Shown here piece after piece: positions 1 through 8,085 of a DNA stretch of 64,000 nucleotides. The position numbers and the translations under genes were made by a program. Position 1 is the first letter of the stretch. The number at the start of each line of letters is the position of its first letter. The stretch comes from Clostridium sp. CX1 (GTDB lineage: Bacteria > Bacillota > Clostridia > Clostridiales > Clostridiaceae), in the NCBI RefSeq assembly GCF_025398335.1, contig NZ_JAODOO010000004.1, positions 124,001-188,000 on the forward strand, read 5' to 3'. The notes beneath the pieces are model-generated. The model was not told the DNA's origin. It worked only from the letters and a program-made list of their open reading frames with translations, and did not search any database.

Positions 1-1016
1 GCTAAAGCACGGGATAATACTATGTGACCATCTAGTATACCTCTTACAGCATCTGCAATAGGTTCATTAAAATCATCACCATCAACTAAAACAGTGTAAA
101 AAGCTGTAATAGAACCTTTATCAGACATACCCGCTCTCTCCATCAGTCTTGGTAGCTTTGCAAAAACGGAAGGGGTATATCCTTTAGTTGCTGGTGGCTC
201 TCCTATAGCTAGTCCAATTTCCCTTTGGGCCATAGCAAATCTAGTAACTGAGTCCATCATTAAAATTACTTTCTTACCCTTATCTCTAAAATATTCTGCA
301 ATAGCGGTAGCGGTAAAGGCTCCTTTAAGTCTTACTAATGCTGGTTTATCTGAGGTAGCACAAACGATTATAGACTTTTTCATTCCATCGATGCCTAAAT
401 CCTTTTCTAGAAAGTCTCTAACCTCTCTTCCTCTTTCTCCAATAAGAGCAATTACGTTAACATCAGCCTCAGCATATCTTGCAATCATACCTAAAGTTGT
501 ACTTTTACCAACACCACTGCCTGCAAAAATTCCTATTCTTTGCCCTTCTCCACAGGTAATAAAACCATCTATAGCCCGAATGCCTGTAGGTATAATATCT
601 TTTATTCTCCTTCTCTTCATTGGATCTGGTGGTTCTGTATCTAAAGGATATAATACTCCTGTCAATAATTCCTCTCCATCTAAAGGATTTCCAAGACCAT
701 CAAGTACCTTGCCAAATAAATCTTCAGAACACCTTACACTCATAGGCTTTCCTTCGGGAACTACTCTGCACCCCGGAGCAATACCAATAAGTTCTCCAAG
801 GGGCATAAGTATAACATTGTCTTCCCTAAATCCAACTACTTCACAGGTTATAGGATCATTCTTTTCATTATATATAGTACATACTTCTCCAACAAAGGAT
901 TTTATTCCTTCTACCTCCACGGTAAGTCCTATAACTTTTTTTACAATTCCCTCAGAGTAGATAAAGTTGGCTTCTTCTACTTTTTTATTTAATATATCAA
1001 AGTTTAAATTGATCAT
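1..1016 (-). CDS. fliI: Flagellar export ATPase FliI (3' end cut by window edge)
   Basis: This is the ATPase that energises the flagellar type III export apparatus at the membrane base. Reading inward from an ATG at 1016, about 338 codons are visible. They include the Walker A motif AGSGVGKST near residues 165-173, a Walker B stretch ILMMD before [13 protein letters not shown], and the FliI/F1-beta-like segment [20 protein letters not shown]. The family is usually about 440 residues, so roughly the last 100 lie outside the window. It follows fliH by 26 bp and is the seventh gene of the flgB-flgC-fliE-fliF-fliG-fliH-fliI run. Nothing looks damaged in the visible part. Confidence 0.97.
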   Translation of the reverse strand, partial: MINLNFDILNKKVEEANFIYSEGIVKKVIGLTVEVEGIKSFVGEVCTIYNEKNDPITCEVVGFREDNVILMPLGELIGIAPGCRVVPEGKPMSVRCSEDLFGKVLDGLGNPLDGEELLTGVLYPLDTEPPDPMKRRRIKDIIPTGIRAIDGFITCGEGQRIGIFAGSGVGKSTTLGMIARYAEADVNVIALIGERGREVRDFLEKDLGIDGMKKSIIVCATSDKPALVRLKGAFTATAIAEYFRDKGKKVILMMDSVTRFAMAQREIGLAIGEPPATKGYTPSVFAKLPRLMERAGMSDKGSITAFYTVLVDGDDFNEPIADAVRGILDGHIVLSRAL

Positions 1017-1042
1017 AAAACACCTCTCAATGGTTAGTTATA

Positions 1043-1822
1043 CTACTCCACAGTATTGAATATCTCTCTGATCTTTTCTAGTGCAATATCTACACTAATA
1101 ACAGCCTTACCATTATCTCTCTCTACAATTGCACTTCCCTCTTCTATAGATTCATCCGGTATTATAAATATATCTCCTCTAAAAGGAAGTTGTTCCTTCC
1201 ACAGATCTATTTGTTTTTTAAATTCCTCACAATAAATGGATTTACTTTTTACTATAATAGTCTTAGTGTTTTTTATCTTTGACAAAGCATCAAACACAAT
1301 GCTGTTAAGTCCGTCATTATCCTTTATTTCTCTTTTTAAAATGCTTTCTACACAATTAATTATTAGTTCCTTTATTTCCTTTTCCTTATCAGTTATATAT
1401 TTTTCTTTTTCTGCTATACAGGCTCTTAGTACGTTATCCGCATTGAATTTAATACTGTCACCTTCCTGTATAGCTTTATCTATATTAGCCTGGTAGCCTT
1501 CCTGATAAGCCTTATTGAATCCGTCATTATAGCCCTTTTCACTACCTTCACTGTAGCCTCTTTCATAGGCACTTGCATAGGCTTCCTCTTCAATCTTTTC
1601 CGCCTCAGCATAAGCGGCAGAGAGTATAGCATCTCTTTGTTTTCGAGCGTCTTCCACCATAGTTCTTGCTAAGTTTTCATAACTATCTATAAAGGTTCTC
1701 GCATTAACTTCTCCAAGTTCTTTTTGCTGAACTTCTGTTTTAGTTTCAAAATCTGTAATTATAGATTTCTTACCTTCTTTTACTACGCTGGAATTTTTAA
1801 TAACTCTATACGATGATTGCAT
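1043..1822 (-). CDS. fliH: Flagellar assembly protein FliH
   Basis: FliH is the regulator and stator-like partner of the FliI ATPase in flagellar export. The protein is about 259 residues with a long charged, Ala/Glu-rich coiled-coil segment (residues about 60-140, with repeated EEAYASAYERGY- and GYNDGFNKAY-type glycine-spaced motifs typical of FliH). A C-terminal FliH/V-ATPase-E-like domain follows. I chose the ATG at 1822 because AGAGGTGG lies 5 bases upstream. A longer frame opens with TTG at 1846 but would put that ribosome site inside the gene. The start overlaps the end of fliG by 17 bp, indicating translational coupling. Confidence 0.93.
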   Translation of the reverse strand: MQSSYRVIKNSSVVKEGKKSIITDFETKTEVQQKELGEVNARTFIDSYENLARTMVEDARKQRDAILSAAYAEAEKIEEEAYASAYERGYSEGSEKGYNDGFNKAYQEGYQANIDKAIQEGDSIKFNADNVLRACIAEKEKYITDKEKEIKELIINCVESILKREIKDNDGLNSIVFDALSKIKNTKTIIVKSKSIYCEEFKKQIDLWKEQLPFRGDIFIIPDESIEEGSAIVERDNGKAVISVDIALEKIREIFNTVE

Positions 1823-2822
1823 CTTCTCCACCTCTTGATAGTACAATTTCTCCAGCCTCGTCCAATCTTCTTATGACACTGACAATTCTCTGCTGAGATT
1901 TCTCCACATCCATAAGTCTTACTGGACCTAAGAACTCTATATCTTCCTTTAGTGCTGCAGCAGCTCTCTTTGATTGATTTCTGAAAATGCAGTTTGCAAC
2001 ATCCTCTGAACAACCTTTAAGAGCAAGGGCAAGTTCCTTAGTTTCAACTTCTCTAAGCACTCTTTGAATAGAAACATCATCAAGAGTAACAATGTCTTCG
2101 AATACAAACATAGACTCTTTTACTTTTTCTGCTAACTCTGCATCTTCCTTCTCTAAGCCCTCTGTAATATTCTTCTCGGTAGTTCTGTCTACTTGGTTTA
2201 AGATATCAACAATGGTTTGAACTCCACCAATTACCTTCATGTCAGACTTAACTACTGATGATAGCTTTTCATCTAATACCTTTTCTATTTCTTTAACCAC
2301 CAACGGTGAAGTATTACTCATATTAGCAATTCTGTAGGCAACTTCTGTTTGAGTATCCTCTGGAAGAGCTGATAATATTTGACCAGCTTTGTCCGTTTGA
2401 AGATAACATAGTATTAAAGCTATAGTTTGAGGATGCTCATTAGATATGATATTTAAAAGCTGATGAGCATCCGCTTTTCTAGCTATAGCAAAAGGTCTGA
2501 ACTGCTGTGTAGCCTCAGTAACCTTATCTAGTATCTCCATTGCCCTTTGGTTTCCTAAAGCTTTTCCTAGAAGATTTCTAGCATAGTCTAATCCACCTTC
2601 AGTCAAATAGTCCTTAGCCTTATTCATCTCCATAAATTCTGCTAATATCTCTTGTTTTTGTTCTGGCTTTACAGCGGATATATTTGCTATCTCATAGGTT
2701 ATTTTCTGTATTTCAGAATCCGGTAATTTTTTTATTATCCCTGCAGAAGCTTCCGGTCCTAGCGTTATAAACAATATGGCTGCCTTTTGCACTCCTGTTA
2801 ACTTTTGATTTTCCTTACTCAA
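1806..2822 (-). CDS. fliG: Flagellar motor switch protein FliG
   Basis: FliG is the rotor protein of the switch complex. It binds the FliF MS ring and transmits torque from the stator. The 338-residue product has the expected length, starts SKENQKLTGVQKAAILF (FliG N-domain), carries the middle-domain motif EHPQTIALIL near residue 129, and ends with the C-terminal torque domain. The start codon is TTG at 2822, supported by AGAGGTGA six bases upstream; no ATG fits as well. It lies 6 bp after fliF and overlaps fliH by 17 bp. An unremarkable intact gene apart from the TTG start. Confidence 0.97.
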   Translation of the reverse strand: MSKENQKLTGVQKAAILFITLGPEASAGIIKKLPDSEIQKITYEIANISAVKPEQKQEILAEFMEMNKAKDYLTEGGLDYARNLLGKALGNQRAMEILDKVTEATQQFRPFAIARKADAHQLLNIISNEHPQTIALILCYLQTDKAGQILSALPEDTQTEVAYRIANMSNTSPLVVKEIEKVLDEKLSSVVKSDMKVIGGVQTIVDILNQVDRTTEKNITEGLEKEDAELAEKVKESMFVFEDIVTLDDVSIQRVLREVETKELALALKGCSEDVANCIFRNQSKRAAAALKEDIEFLGPVRLMDVEKSQQRIVSVIRRLDEAGEIVLSRGGEDAIIV

Positions 2823-2828
2823 ACTTTA

Positions 2829-4421
2829 TCACCTCTCATCCTCGGCAAGCCATGATTTGATAATGTCTGCCACCTGATCTGGTTTTTCCTTGGCATATTT
2901 CTTTATTTCATTCTCAACATGAGTTCTTTCATTTTCCTCATCAAGTTCTATTGGCTTAAACTTAGACGGCCCTTTCGCTCCTTGAACTCCATCGTCACCA
3001 ATAATCACATCAATACCCTGAGGAGTTATTTGCTCTTGCATTAATTCTTCTTCCTCTGCCTTCTTCTTTCTTCTCCACAATATAAGAGCTACTACTAATC
3101 CTAGAAGAACAGCAACTCCCGCTCCAATGGCTGCATAAGTTTTAACCTTTTTGGCTTGCTCAGCTGCCTTATTCATTGAATCTAAATCCTTCTTAACATC
3201 ATCAGTTATTGAAGTATCAAAAGGTATGCCCTCTACACTTATAGTATCTCCTCTTTTATCATCATAACCTATAGCTGATACCGCAAGATTTCTTATAGAA
3301 ACTTTAGTAGCATCATCCACATTTCCATCTAAAGCTACTGATGCTGTCATTCTCTTAACAGCTCCTGGGGCTTTTATTGTTTTCTGTTCAACCTTTGAAA
3401 CATCATAATTTTTTGTAGTTTCTTCATGAGTTGAAGCACCATTATTAGTATTAGTTCCTGCAGCATTTGTCATATTATTATCTACAGGACTGCTTGATGA
3501 ATTAGTACCTGGAACTGTAGAACTATCCTTAACCCCATGTTCACTGACCACAACACTCTTAGGATCGTAAGTTACAGAATCCTGTTGTACCGCATCGAAA
3601 TCTAAATCTGCATTAACCTTTACTTTAACTTTATTTTTCCCATAAATTGCCTCCAGCATGCTTAAAAGCCTTTTTTCCATGTCTTTTTCATACTGCTGTT
3701 TTAATTGCTGCTGTTTTTCCGCTGGAGTAGTAGAATCAGATATATCCTTGTTTTCATTAAACAGATCCTTAGATAATAAAGTCATCTTATCATCTATAAC
3801 CTGTACATTTTCTTTAGGTATATTCTTAACAGACCCTGTTACTAGCGCAACTATAGCTTTTACCTGATCACTACTTATTTTTTCACCTTGTTTTAGCTTA
3901 AGGGTTACGGAAGCACTTCCTGGCTCAGTATCTTTAACAAAAGCTGTATCTTCTGGAAGTACAAGATGCACTCTAGCATTCTCCACTTCTGGAAAACTCT
4001 TAATTGTTCTTTCTAACTCTCCCTGAAGAGCTCTTTGGTAATTTATTTTCATTTCCGTATCTGTTGATCCGAATTTGCTTTTATCCAAAATTTCAAAGCC
4101 TTGGCTCCCATTAGTCATAGGAACTTCAGCAAGCATTTGCATTCTAAGTGTATCTACCTGATCCTTAGGAACCAGTATAGAATTTCCCTCTACCTTTGCA
4201 GCTATTTTTTGGTCTTGGAGTTTCTTATAGACTGCAGCTGAGTCAGCAGGATCCATGTTAGAAAAAAGCACATCATACTTTGTTGAACCTAAAGATACGC
4301 CTAAAAATACTAAAGATGCTATAATTCCCGCAAAAATCACACCAAAAGCTATCTTTCTGGTTTTACTTAAACCCTTTAATTTCTCTATTAGCTTCTTAAA
4401 GCATTCTGATAGCTTACCCAT
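2829..4421 (-). CDS. fliF: Flagellar MS-ring protein FliF
   Basis: FliF forms the MS ring in the cytoplasmic membrane, on which the rotor and export gate assemble. The 530-residue product has an N-terminal membrane segment (about residues 24-46), the ring-building YscJ/FliF domain starting STKYDVLFSNMDPADSA, a Ser/Thr/Asn-rich periplasmic loop around residues 300-335, and a second membrane segment near residues 430-450 followed by RRKKK. The C-terminal cytoplasmic tail (KYAKEKPDQVADIIKSWL) is the FliG-binding part. It sits between fliE and fliG in standard order. Length and architecture match the family. Confidence 0.97.
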   Translation of the reverse strand: MGKLSECFKKLIEKLKGLSKTRKIAFGVIFAGIIASLVFLGVSLGSTKYDVLFSNMDPADSAAVYKKLQDQKIAAKVEGNSILVPKDQVDTLRMQMLAEVPMTNGSQGFEILDKSKFGSTDTEMKINYQRALQGELERTIKSFPEVENARVHLVLPEDTAFVKDTEPGSASVTLKLKQGEKISSDQVKAIVALVTGSVKNIPKENVQVIDDKMTLLSKDLFNENKDISDSTTPAEKQQQLKQQYEKDMEKRLLSMLEAIYGKNKVKVKVNADLDFDAVQQDSVTYDPKSVVVSEHGVKDSSTVPGTNSSSSPVDNNMTNAAGTNTNNGASTHEETTKNYDVSKVEQKTIKAPGAVKRMTASVALDGNVDDATKVSIRNLAVSAIGYDDKRGDTISVEGIPFDTSITDDVKKDLDSMNKAAEQAKKVKTYAAIGAGVAVLLGLVVALILWRRKKKAEEEELMQEQITPQGIDVIIGDDGVQGAKGPSKFKPIELDEENERTHVENEIKKYAKEKPDQVADIIKSWLAEDER

Positions 4422-4439
4422 TTAATCTAGCACTCCTCA

Positions 4440-4739
4440 CTATAACTGCGTTCTACTTAATTCCTGATACGCTTCAATAAACTTGTTTCTAATTTGAACT
4501 GCAAGCTCCAGCGACATTTTAGCTTCTTCCGAATCCAGCATAACCTTGTGTATATCAACTTCATCACCTTTGATAAATTTCTCCGTTATGTTTTCAGCAT
4601 TAATCTGCTTTTCATTAACATTAGCTAGCTTTTCTTTCAAAAAATCACCAAAGCCTGCGGAAGCTTTTTCGCCTTTAACTTCCTTTTCTTCCACTTTTTC
4701 AAACATTCTACTATCTGGAACAAATTCGTTTACTCTCAT
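4440..4739 (-). CDS. fliE: Flagellar hook-basal body protein FliE
   Basis: FliE is the small adaptor linking the MS ring to the proximal rod. The product is 99 residues, in the family's range. Its conserved C-terminal helix is visible (DIHKVMLDSEEAKMSLELAV then QIRNKFIEAYQELSRTQL), matching FliE's typical ending. The N-terminal part is variable and acidic, as usual. It lies between flgC (12 bp upstream) and fliF in the usual Gram-positive basal-body order. Confidence 0.95.
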   Translation of the reverse strand: MRVNEFVPDSRMFEKVEEKEVKGEKASAGFGDFLKEKLANVNEKQINAENITEKFIKGDEVDIHKVMLDSEEAKMSLELAVQIRNKFIEAYQELSRTQL

Positions 4740-4751
4740 CTTCTAGTCTAC

Positions 4752-5186
4752 CTACCTTCCTAGTTCTAAAGCTTTTAAAAACATGCTTTTTTCTGAATTT
4801 ACTGCATTAATATTTGCTTCATAGGCTCTTGTGGCAACTATCATGTCAGCCATCTCATTTAATATATTTACATTAGGCATAGAAACGTACCCTTCTTCGT
4901 CTGCATCTGGATTAGATGGGTCGTAGACTCTTCTAAGTGGAGAGTTATCTTCTTCAATTCCTACTGCTTTAACCCCCATAAACTTATTCTCATATTGTCC
5001 TGTTTCTTTATTTAATTCTTTATTTAGATTTTCTTGAAAAACTGCAACCTTTCTTCTGTAAGGCTGTCCATCTGCTCCTCTTGTAGTATTGACATTTGCA
5101 ATGTTCGATGCTATAGTATCCATTCGAAGCCTTTCTGCTGAAAGACCACTGGCACTTATTCTTAACGTGTTAAAGGTCTTGATCAT
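4752..5186 (-). CDS. flgC: Flagellar basal-body rod protein FlgC
   Basis: FlgC is a proximal rod subunit exported through the flagellar apparatus. The 144-residue product has the rod-protein N-terminal signature ([19 protein letters not shown] then [13 protein letters not shown]) and the C-terminal FlgC motif ([20 protein letters not shown], then a terminal helix ending KALELGR). Both terminal helices form the coiled coil of axial proteins. It is 23 bp downstream of flgB and 12 bp upstream of fliE. Confidence 0.97.
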   Translation of the reverse strand: MIKTFNTLRISASGLSAERLRMDTIASNIANVNTTRGADGQPYRRKVAVFQENLNKELNKETGQYENKFMGVKAVGIEEDNSPLRRVYDPSNPDADEEGYVSMPNVNILNEMADMIVATRAYEANINAVNSEKSMFLKALELGR

Positions 5187-5209
5187 AAACTTTCCTCCCC
5201 GTTCAAATT

Positions 5210-5611
5210 TTATCTACCGTTAATTACGTATCTTTCCATAGCTATTCTATTGTTAACCTGACTAATTAGTGCATTATACATCATAGTATTTGCCGCTTGA
5301 TTTACCATTTCATTGTCTATATCTACATTGTTTCCATCTTCCCTCATGCTAGAAGAAGTGTCAGTTTCCATCTTTGCTTCCTCAAGGTTATTACTAATTG
5401 TAATATGCTTTTCTTCCGTAGTCTTTAAAGGGAATTTGTCCATACTTTCCTTTAAGTTTTCTTCAAAGGTCACATACTGTCTTTTATAGCCTTTAGTATT
5501 TATATTTGCAATATTATTTGCTGTAGCTTTACCTCTAAGGGAAGACGCGTCTAATCCTTTCTTTAACAAATCATAAACCGCTTGGTCTTTCGACATACTT
5601 TTTATACTCAA
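5210..5611 (-). CDS. flgB: Flagellar basal-body rod protein FlgB
   Basis: FlgB is a proximal rod subunit and the first gene of this basal-body operon. The 133-residue product shows the rod N-terminus [20 protein letters not shown] then [10 protein letters not shown], and the C-terminal [14 protein letters not shown]-like helix. The start codon is TTG at 5611, with GGAGGTGA six bases upstream; an in-frame ATG lies 15 bases inside the frame but is badly spaced from that site. The long AT-rich region upstream (5612-6340) is where its promoter should be. Confidence 0.95.
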   Translation of the reverse strand: MSIKSMSKDQAVYDLLKKGLDASSLRGKATANNIANINTKGYKRQYVTFEENLKESMDKFPLKTTEEKHITISNNLEEAKMETDTSSSMREDGNNVDIDNEMVNQAANTMMYNALISQVNNRIAMERYVINGR

Positions 5612-5870
5612 AGTTATTCACCTCCGTATTTTATGTATTTTTAGACATTCAGCACATCTAAATAAATCGTTAATATTCATTTTAATATAACTATAATTAC
5701 AATTAAAAAATATTCCATTAACTATTTTACCATAAAAAAGTATATATTTACTACACTTTTATACATTTTCTTATCTATAATACTATTTTATGTTATACTA
5801 AATTTCTTGTTTTTTTCTAATTTTATGTAAATTTTTCTATTTTTTTACGTAGTAGCATTTTGTCCTTATT

Positions 5871-5899
5871 ATTATACAATAGAGAGGTATATTTTGCTA
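5871..5899 (-). promoter_or_regulatory. Candidate promoter of the flgB operon
   Basis: On the minus strand a perfect TATAAT (-10) occupies 5876-5871. Seventeen bases before it is a poor -35-like TAGCAA at 5899-5894, inside one copy of a direct repeat. It points toward flgB with a leader of about 250 bases. A perfect -10 with a weak -35 overlapped by a repeat would suit an activator-dependent promoter. This is inference; in such AT-rich DNA a chance -10 match is possible. Confidence 0.4.
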
Positions 5900-5921
5900 C
5901 TTTTTTAGGTATATTTTGCTA
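5885..5921. repeat. Two-copy 15-bp direct repeat upstream of flgB
   Basis: The 15-mer AGGTATATTTTGCTA occurs exactly twice, at 5885-5899 and 5907-5921. The starts are 22 bp apart, about two turns of the helix. The copies sit just upstream of, and partly over, the candidate flgB promoter. Two same-face copies suggest binding of a regulator dimer or pair. I know of no regulator with this site. Confidence 0.6.
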
Positions 5922-6251
5922 ATTAAAATTGAATATGATTTTTATTTTAATTTAAAGAAATAAAAAACAGGCGTATCATTATAATTTAATTTTATATTCT
6001 CATATAAATAACATATCATCAATGCAAACCCCTTGTAAATAAGAAACTACTGCCACTTCACCGCATTATTATTTCGGTTTTAATAGAAGCCTTGAATTTC
6101 AATACTCCTAACCCTTTTACTAACTTTAGGGAAAATTAAGGGAGACTTTATTTAATAATGTCTATTTTTGAATAATCTCTAGTATCTGTTAAAATACTAG
6201 TAAATCTTTTCTAATTCGACAATGCACTGTATTTTTTAATGTACAAAAATT

Positions 6252-6288
6252 AAAAGCGATACTTACACTTTATGTAAATATCGCTTTT
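6252..6288 (-). terminator. Terminator after the divergent flagellin
   Basis: The arms AAAAGCGATA (6252-6261) and TATCGCTTTT (6279-6288) are perfectly complementary, with an additional inner TTAC/GTAA pairing. The minus-strand transcript continues into AATTTTTG after the stem. It lies about 50 bp past the flagellin stop at 6341. Confidence 0.75.
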
Positions 6289-6340
6289 AACGCTTAAAAA
6301 GTTAACTACACCTAAGTATTAAAACCTTAAACTTTTAATA

Positions 6341-7231
6341 CTACCTACTTCTTACATTTTCTAGTATTCTCAATACATCCTGAGGGAACTTATTTGTCTG
6401 AACCATCATTGCATTACCTGCTTCTGCAAGTAAGTTATTTTTTGTTAATGCTATCATTTCTTGTGCAATATCTGCATCTCTTATATTACTGTCTGCTCCT
6501 TCTAATCTGTCTGAAATCTCGCCTATATTACCAAGACTATCTTCAAAGCGATTTTCTAAAGCACCATACTTGCTTCGTATTGTAGTAACAGTATTTAAAG
6601 CAGCATCTACAATAGTCAAGGCTCTATCTATTGAATTATCTTTAGTTATACTATAATCATTTTTTAACTTTTCTAAAGTTAACTCTTCAGATGTATTTTT
6701 ATCAATAGTAGAAAGGCTTTCCGGCATAAGTGATATGCGTGGTATTTTCACACTCTCATCAGCATTTGCTCCTATTGCCATGGTCAATTGAACTACATTA
6801 CCGTCCTTATCCTTTTCTGGGTTCAACATTTTTACACCATTAAGCTCAGTATTATTAGCTATGTCTTTTATACCATCTACCATCTGAATTATTTCATTTT
6901 GAATAGTCTGCTTGTCCTCACTATTATTTATTCCACTTCCAGACTGAACTACAAGTTCTCTAATTCTCTGGAGCATCGAAGTTATACTATCTAATCCTCC
7001 TTCGGCAGTTTGAAGCATACTTACACCATCCTGTGCGTTTCTTCCTGCCATTTGAAGACCTCTTATCTGCATTCTCATTCTTTCGCTTTGTGCTATAACA
7101 TTAGGATCATCCTTTGCAGTATTTACTTTATACCCTGATGAAATTTTTCCTAGTGCATCACTCTGTTTATCCAATACTTTAGAATAGGTTCTATATACAT
7201 TTAGCGATGCTATGTTGTGACTTAACCTCAT
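6341..7231 (-). CDS. Divergent flagellin-family protein
   Basis: This encodes a flagellin-family filament protein of 296 residues. The N-terminal D0/D1 region (MRLSHNIASLNVYRTYSKVL, then a KISSGYKVNTAKDDP segment) and the C-terminal D1/D0 region (NIRDADIAQEMIALTKNNLL then a QTNKFPQDVLRILENVRSR end) are present around a short middle. Compared with the two tandem flagellins at 29012-30734 it is clearly diverged: it starts MRLSHNIASL instead of [10 protein letters not shown] and ends in a charged tail instead of QGVLQLLR. It stands alone with its own sigma-D-type promoter and terminator, so it can be expressed separately. It might be a minor filament subunit, a junction-like protein or a tip-proximal variant; the sequence does not decide. 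Confidence 0.9.
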   Translation of the reverse strand: MRLSHNIASLNVYRTYSKVLDKQSDALGKISSGYKVNTAKDDPNVIAQSERMRMQIRGLQMAGRNAQDGVSMLQTAEGGLDSITSMLQRIRELVVQSGSGINNSEDKQTIQNEIIQMVDGIKDIANNTELNGVKMLNPEKDKDGNVVQLTMAIGANADESVKIPRISLMPESLSTIDKNTSEELTLEKLKNDYSITKDNSIDRALTIVDAALNTVTTIRSKYGALENRFEDSLGNIGEISDRLEGADSNIRDADIAQEMIALTKNNLLAEAGNAMMVQTNKFPQDVLRILENVRSR

Positions 7232-7275
7232 AAATCTTCACTCCATTTTATATCATATAAATTCTCTATATATTA

Positions 7276-7302
7276 TTATCGTCTAAACCAAAGTATAATT
7301 TA
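7276..7302 (-). promoter_or_regulatory. Sigma-D-type flagellar promoter of the divergent flagellin
   Basis: On the minus strand TAAA (7302-7299), exactly 15 bases, then GACGATAA (7283-7276) matches the sigma-D/sigma-28 pattern TAAA-N15-GCCGATAA at 11 of 12 fixed positions. The flagellin ATG is about 40 bases beyond the expected transcript start. Confidence 0.85.
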
Positions 7303-7357
7303 TAGAATTTATAATGTTTACGCTAAAGATTTGTAAATTAATTTCTTTGTTTCATAC

Positions 7358-8065
7358 TTATTGTATTTGAAGTATCTTGTCACTTATCTGTCTACCTACA
7401 TCTAATGAAGTTTTTCCTAATAACGTAGTTCCATCATTTCCGTAAAGATAAACTTGTACACTGCTTTTATTTTCTATTATATTTATAGAAGCTTCTCCTA
7501 TATTAAATAGGTTATCATTGCCTTCTATTTTATATTTTTTTATATCCGGTCTTGTAGTTGCATTTATAGTTACGACTTTAAACATTGATAGCACCGGTGA
7601 TATTTCAACTTTGCCTATTGCCGTATTTTCTCCGTTAACTGAAAATTTCATAACATTGTTTTTTATCATAGTTTTGCCTTTTTTAGACTTAACACCCTTT
7701 TTTACAGTTATCTGATAAAACTGCCCTTTTTTATATCCTCCAGATGGTGGAATTATCTTCATTGAAGAATTAGTTAACGGAAGAATGGTTACAGGAACAA
7801 CGCTTCCTAATTGGCCATTATTTACTTCGTTAACCTGAAGTACATTTTTTATTTCGTTATAGTCTACCTCTGAATTAAAGGTTACGGTCCAAGCTTTATT
7901 TGTATTTGTAGTTGCCTTTTGTACAATTACTTTTTCATCGGTATTTGTCTGTATTGCTGCTATACTGTCTGTTGCTGCATGAACTTTAGTAAAGCTTATC
8001 GGACTTATGTTCACCGCTGCCATTATAGCTAAGACTACACTAACTTTTTTATATTTTAGCTTCAA
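7358..8065 (-). CDS. Secreted protein with an SbsA-Ig-like domain
   Basis: A 235-residue protein with a signal peptide (KLKYKK then a hydrophobic stretch to about residue 30, probable cleavage after VHAA). Residues about 50-150 (AWTVTFNSEVDYNEIKNV, then PSGGYKKGQFYQITVKKGVK and MKFSVNG) resemble the SbsA-type Ig-like (Big_5) fold found in surface-layer and adhesin proteins. The C-terminal part is unassigned. It follows the 985-residue surface protein by 20 bp and is the last of three secreted-protein genes downstream of the sigma-D-type promoter at 13054. A role at the cell surface is likely; a more precise function is not visible. Confidence 0.75.
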   Translation of the reverse strand: MKLKYKKVSVVLAIMAAVNISPISFTKVHAATDSIAAIQTNTDEKVIVQKATTNTNKAWTVTFNSEVDYNEIKNVLQVNEVNNGQLGSVVPVTILPLTNSSMKIIPPSGGYKKGQFYQITVKKGVKSKKGKTMIKNNVMKFSVNGENTAIGKVEISPVLSMFKVVTINATTRPDIKKYKIEGNDNLFNIGEASINIIENKSSVQVYLYGNDGTTLLGKTSLDVGRQISDKILQIQ

Positions 8066-8085
8066 AGTTTCTTCCTCCTTCCTAT

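Larger units (their letters stand above)
5612..6251. other. Gene-free AT-rich region between flgB and the flagellin terminator
   Basis: No supported gene lies here on either strand. The part nearest flgB (5612-5930) holds the candidate promoter and direct repeat listed separately. The rest (5930-6250) contains only short open frames with stops and no ribosome site. I found no c-di-GMP riboswitch core and no long inverted repeats such as would flank an invertible flagellar switch. Confidence 0.6.

Noticed and set aside
391-960. 189-codon open frame on the plus strand
   Set aside because: It is opposite to fliI, has no ribosome site and low-complexity composition; it is a shadow of the real gene.
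1043-1846. TTG start for FliH at 1846
   Set aside because: It places the AGAGGTGG ribosome site inside the coding region; the ATG at 1822 fits it.
5612-6340. c-di-GMP riboswitch or invertible flagellar switch upstream of flgB, as in C. difficile
   Set aside because: No GEMM-type core (ACGCAAAG-like) and no flanking long inverted repeats were found on either strand.
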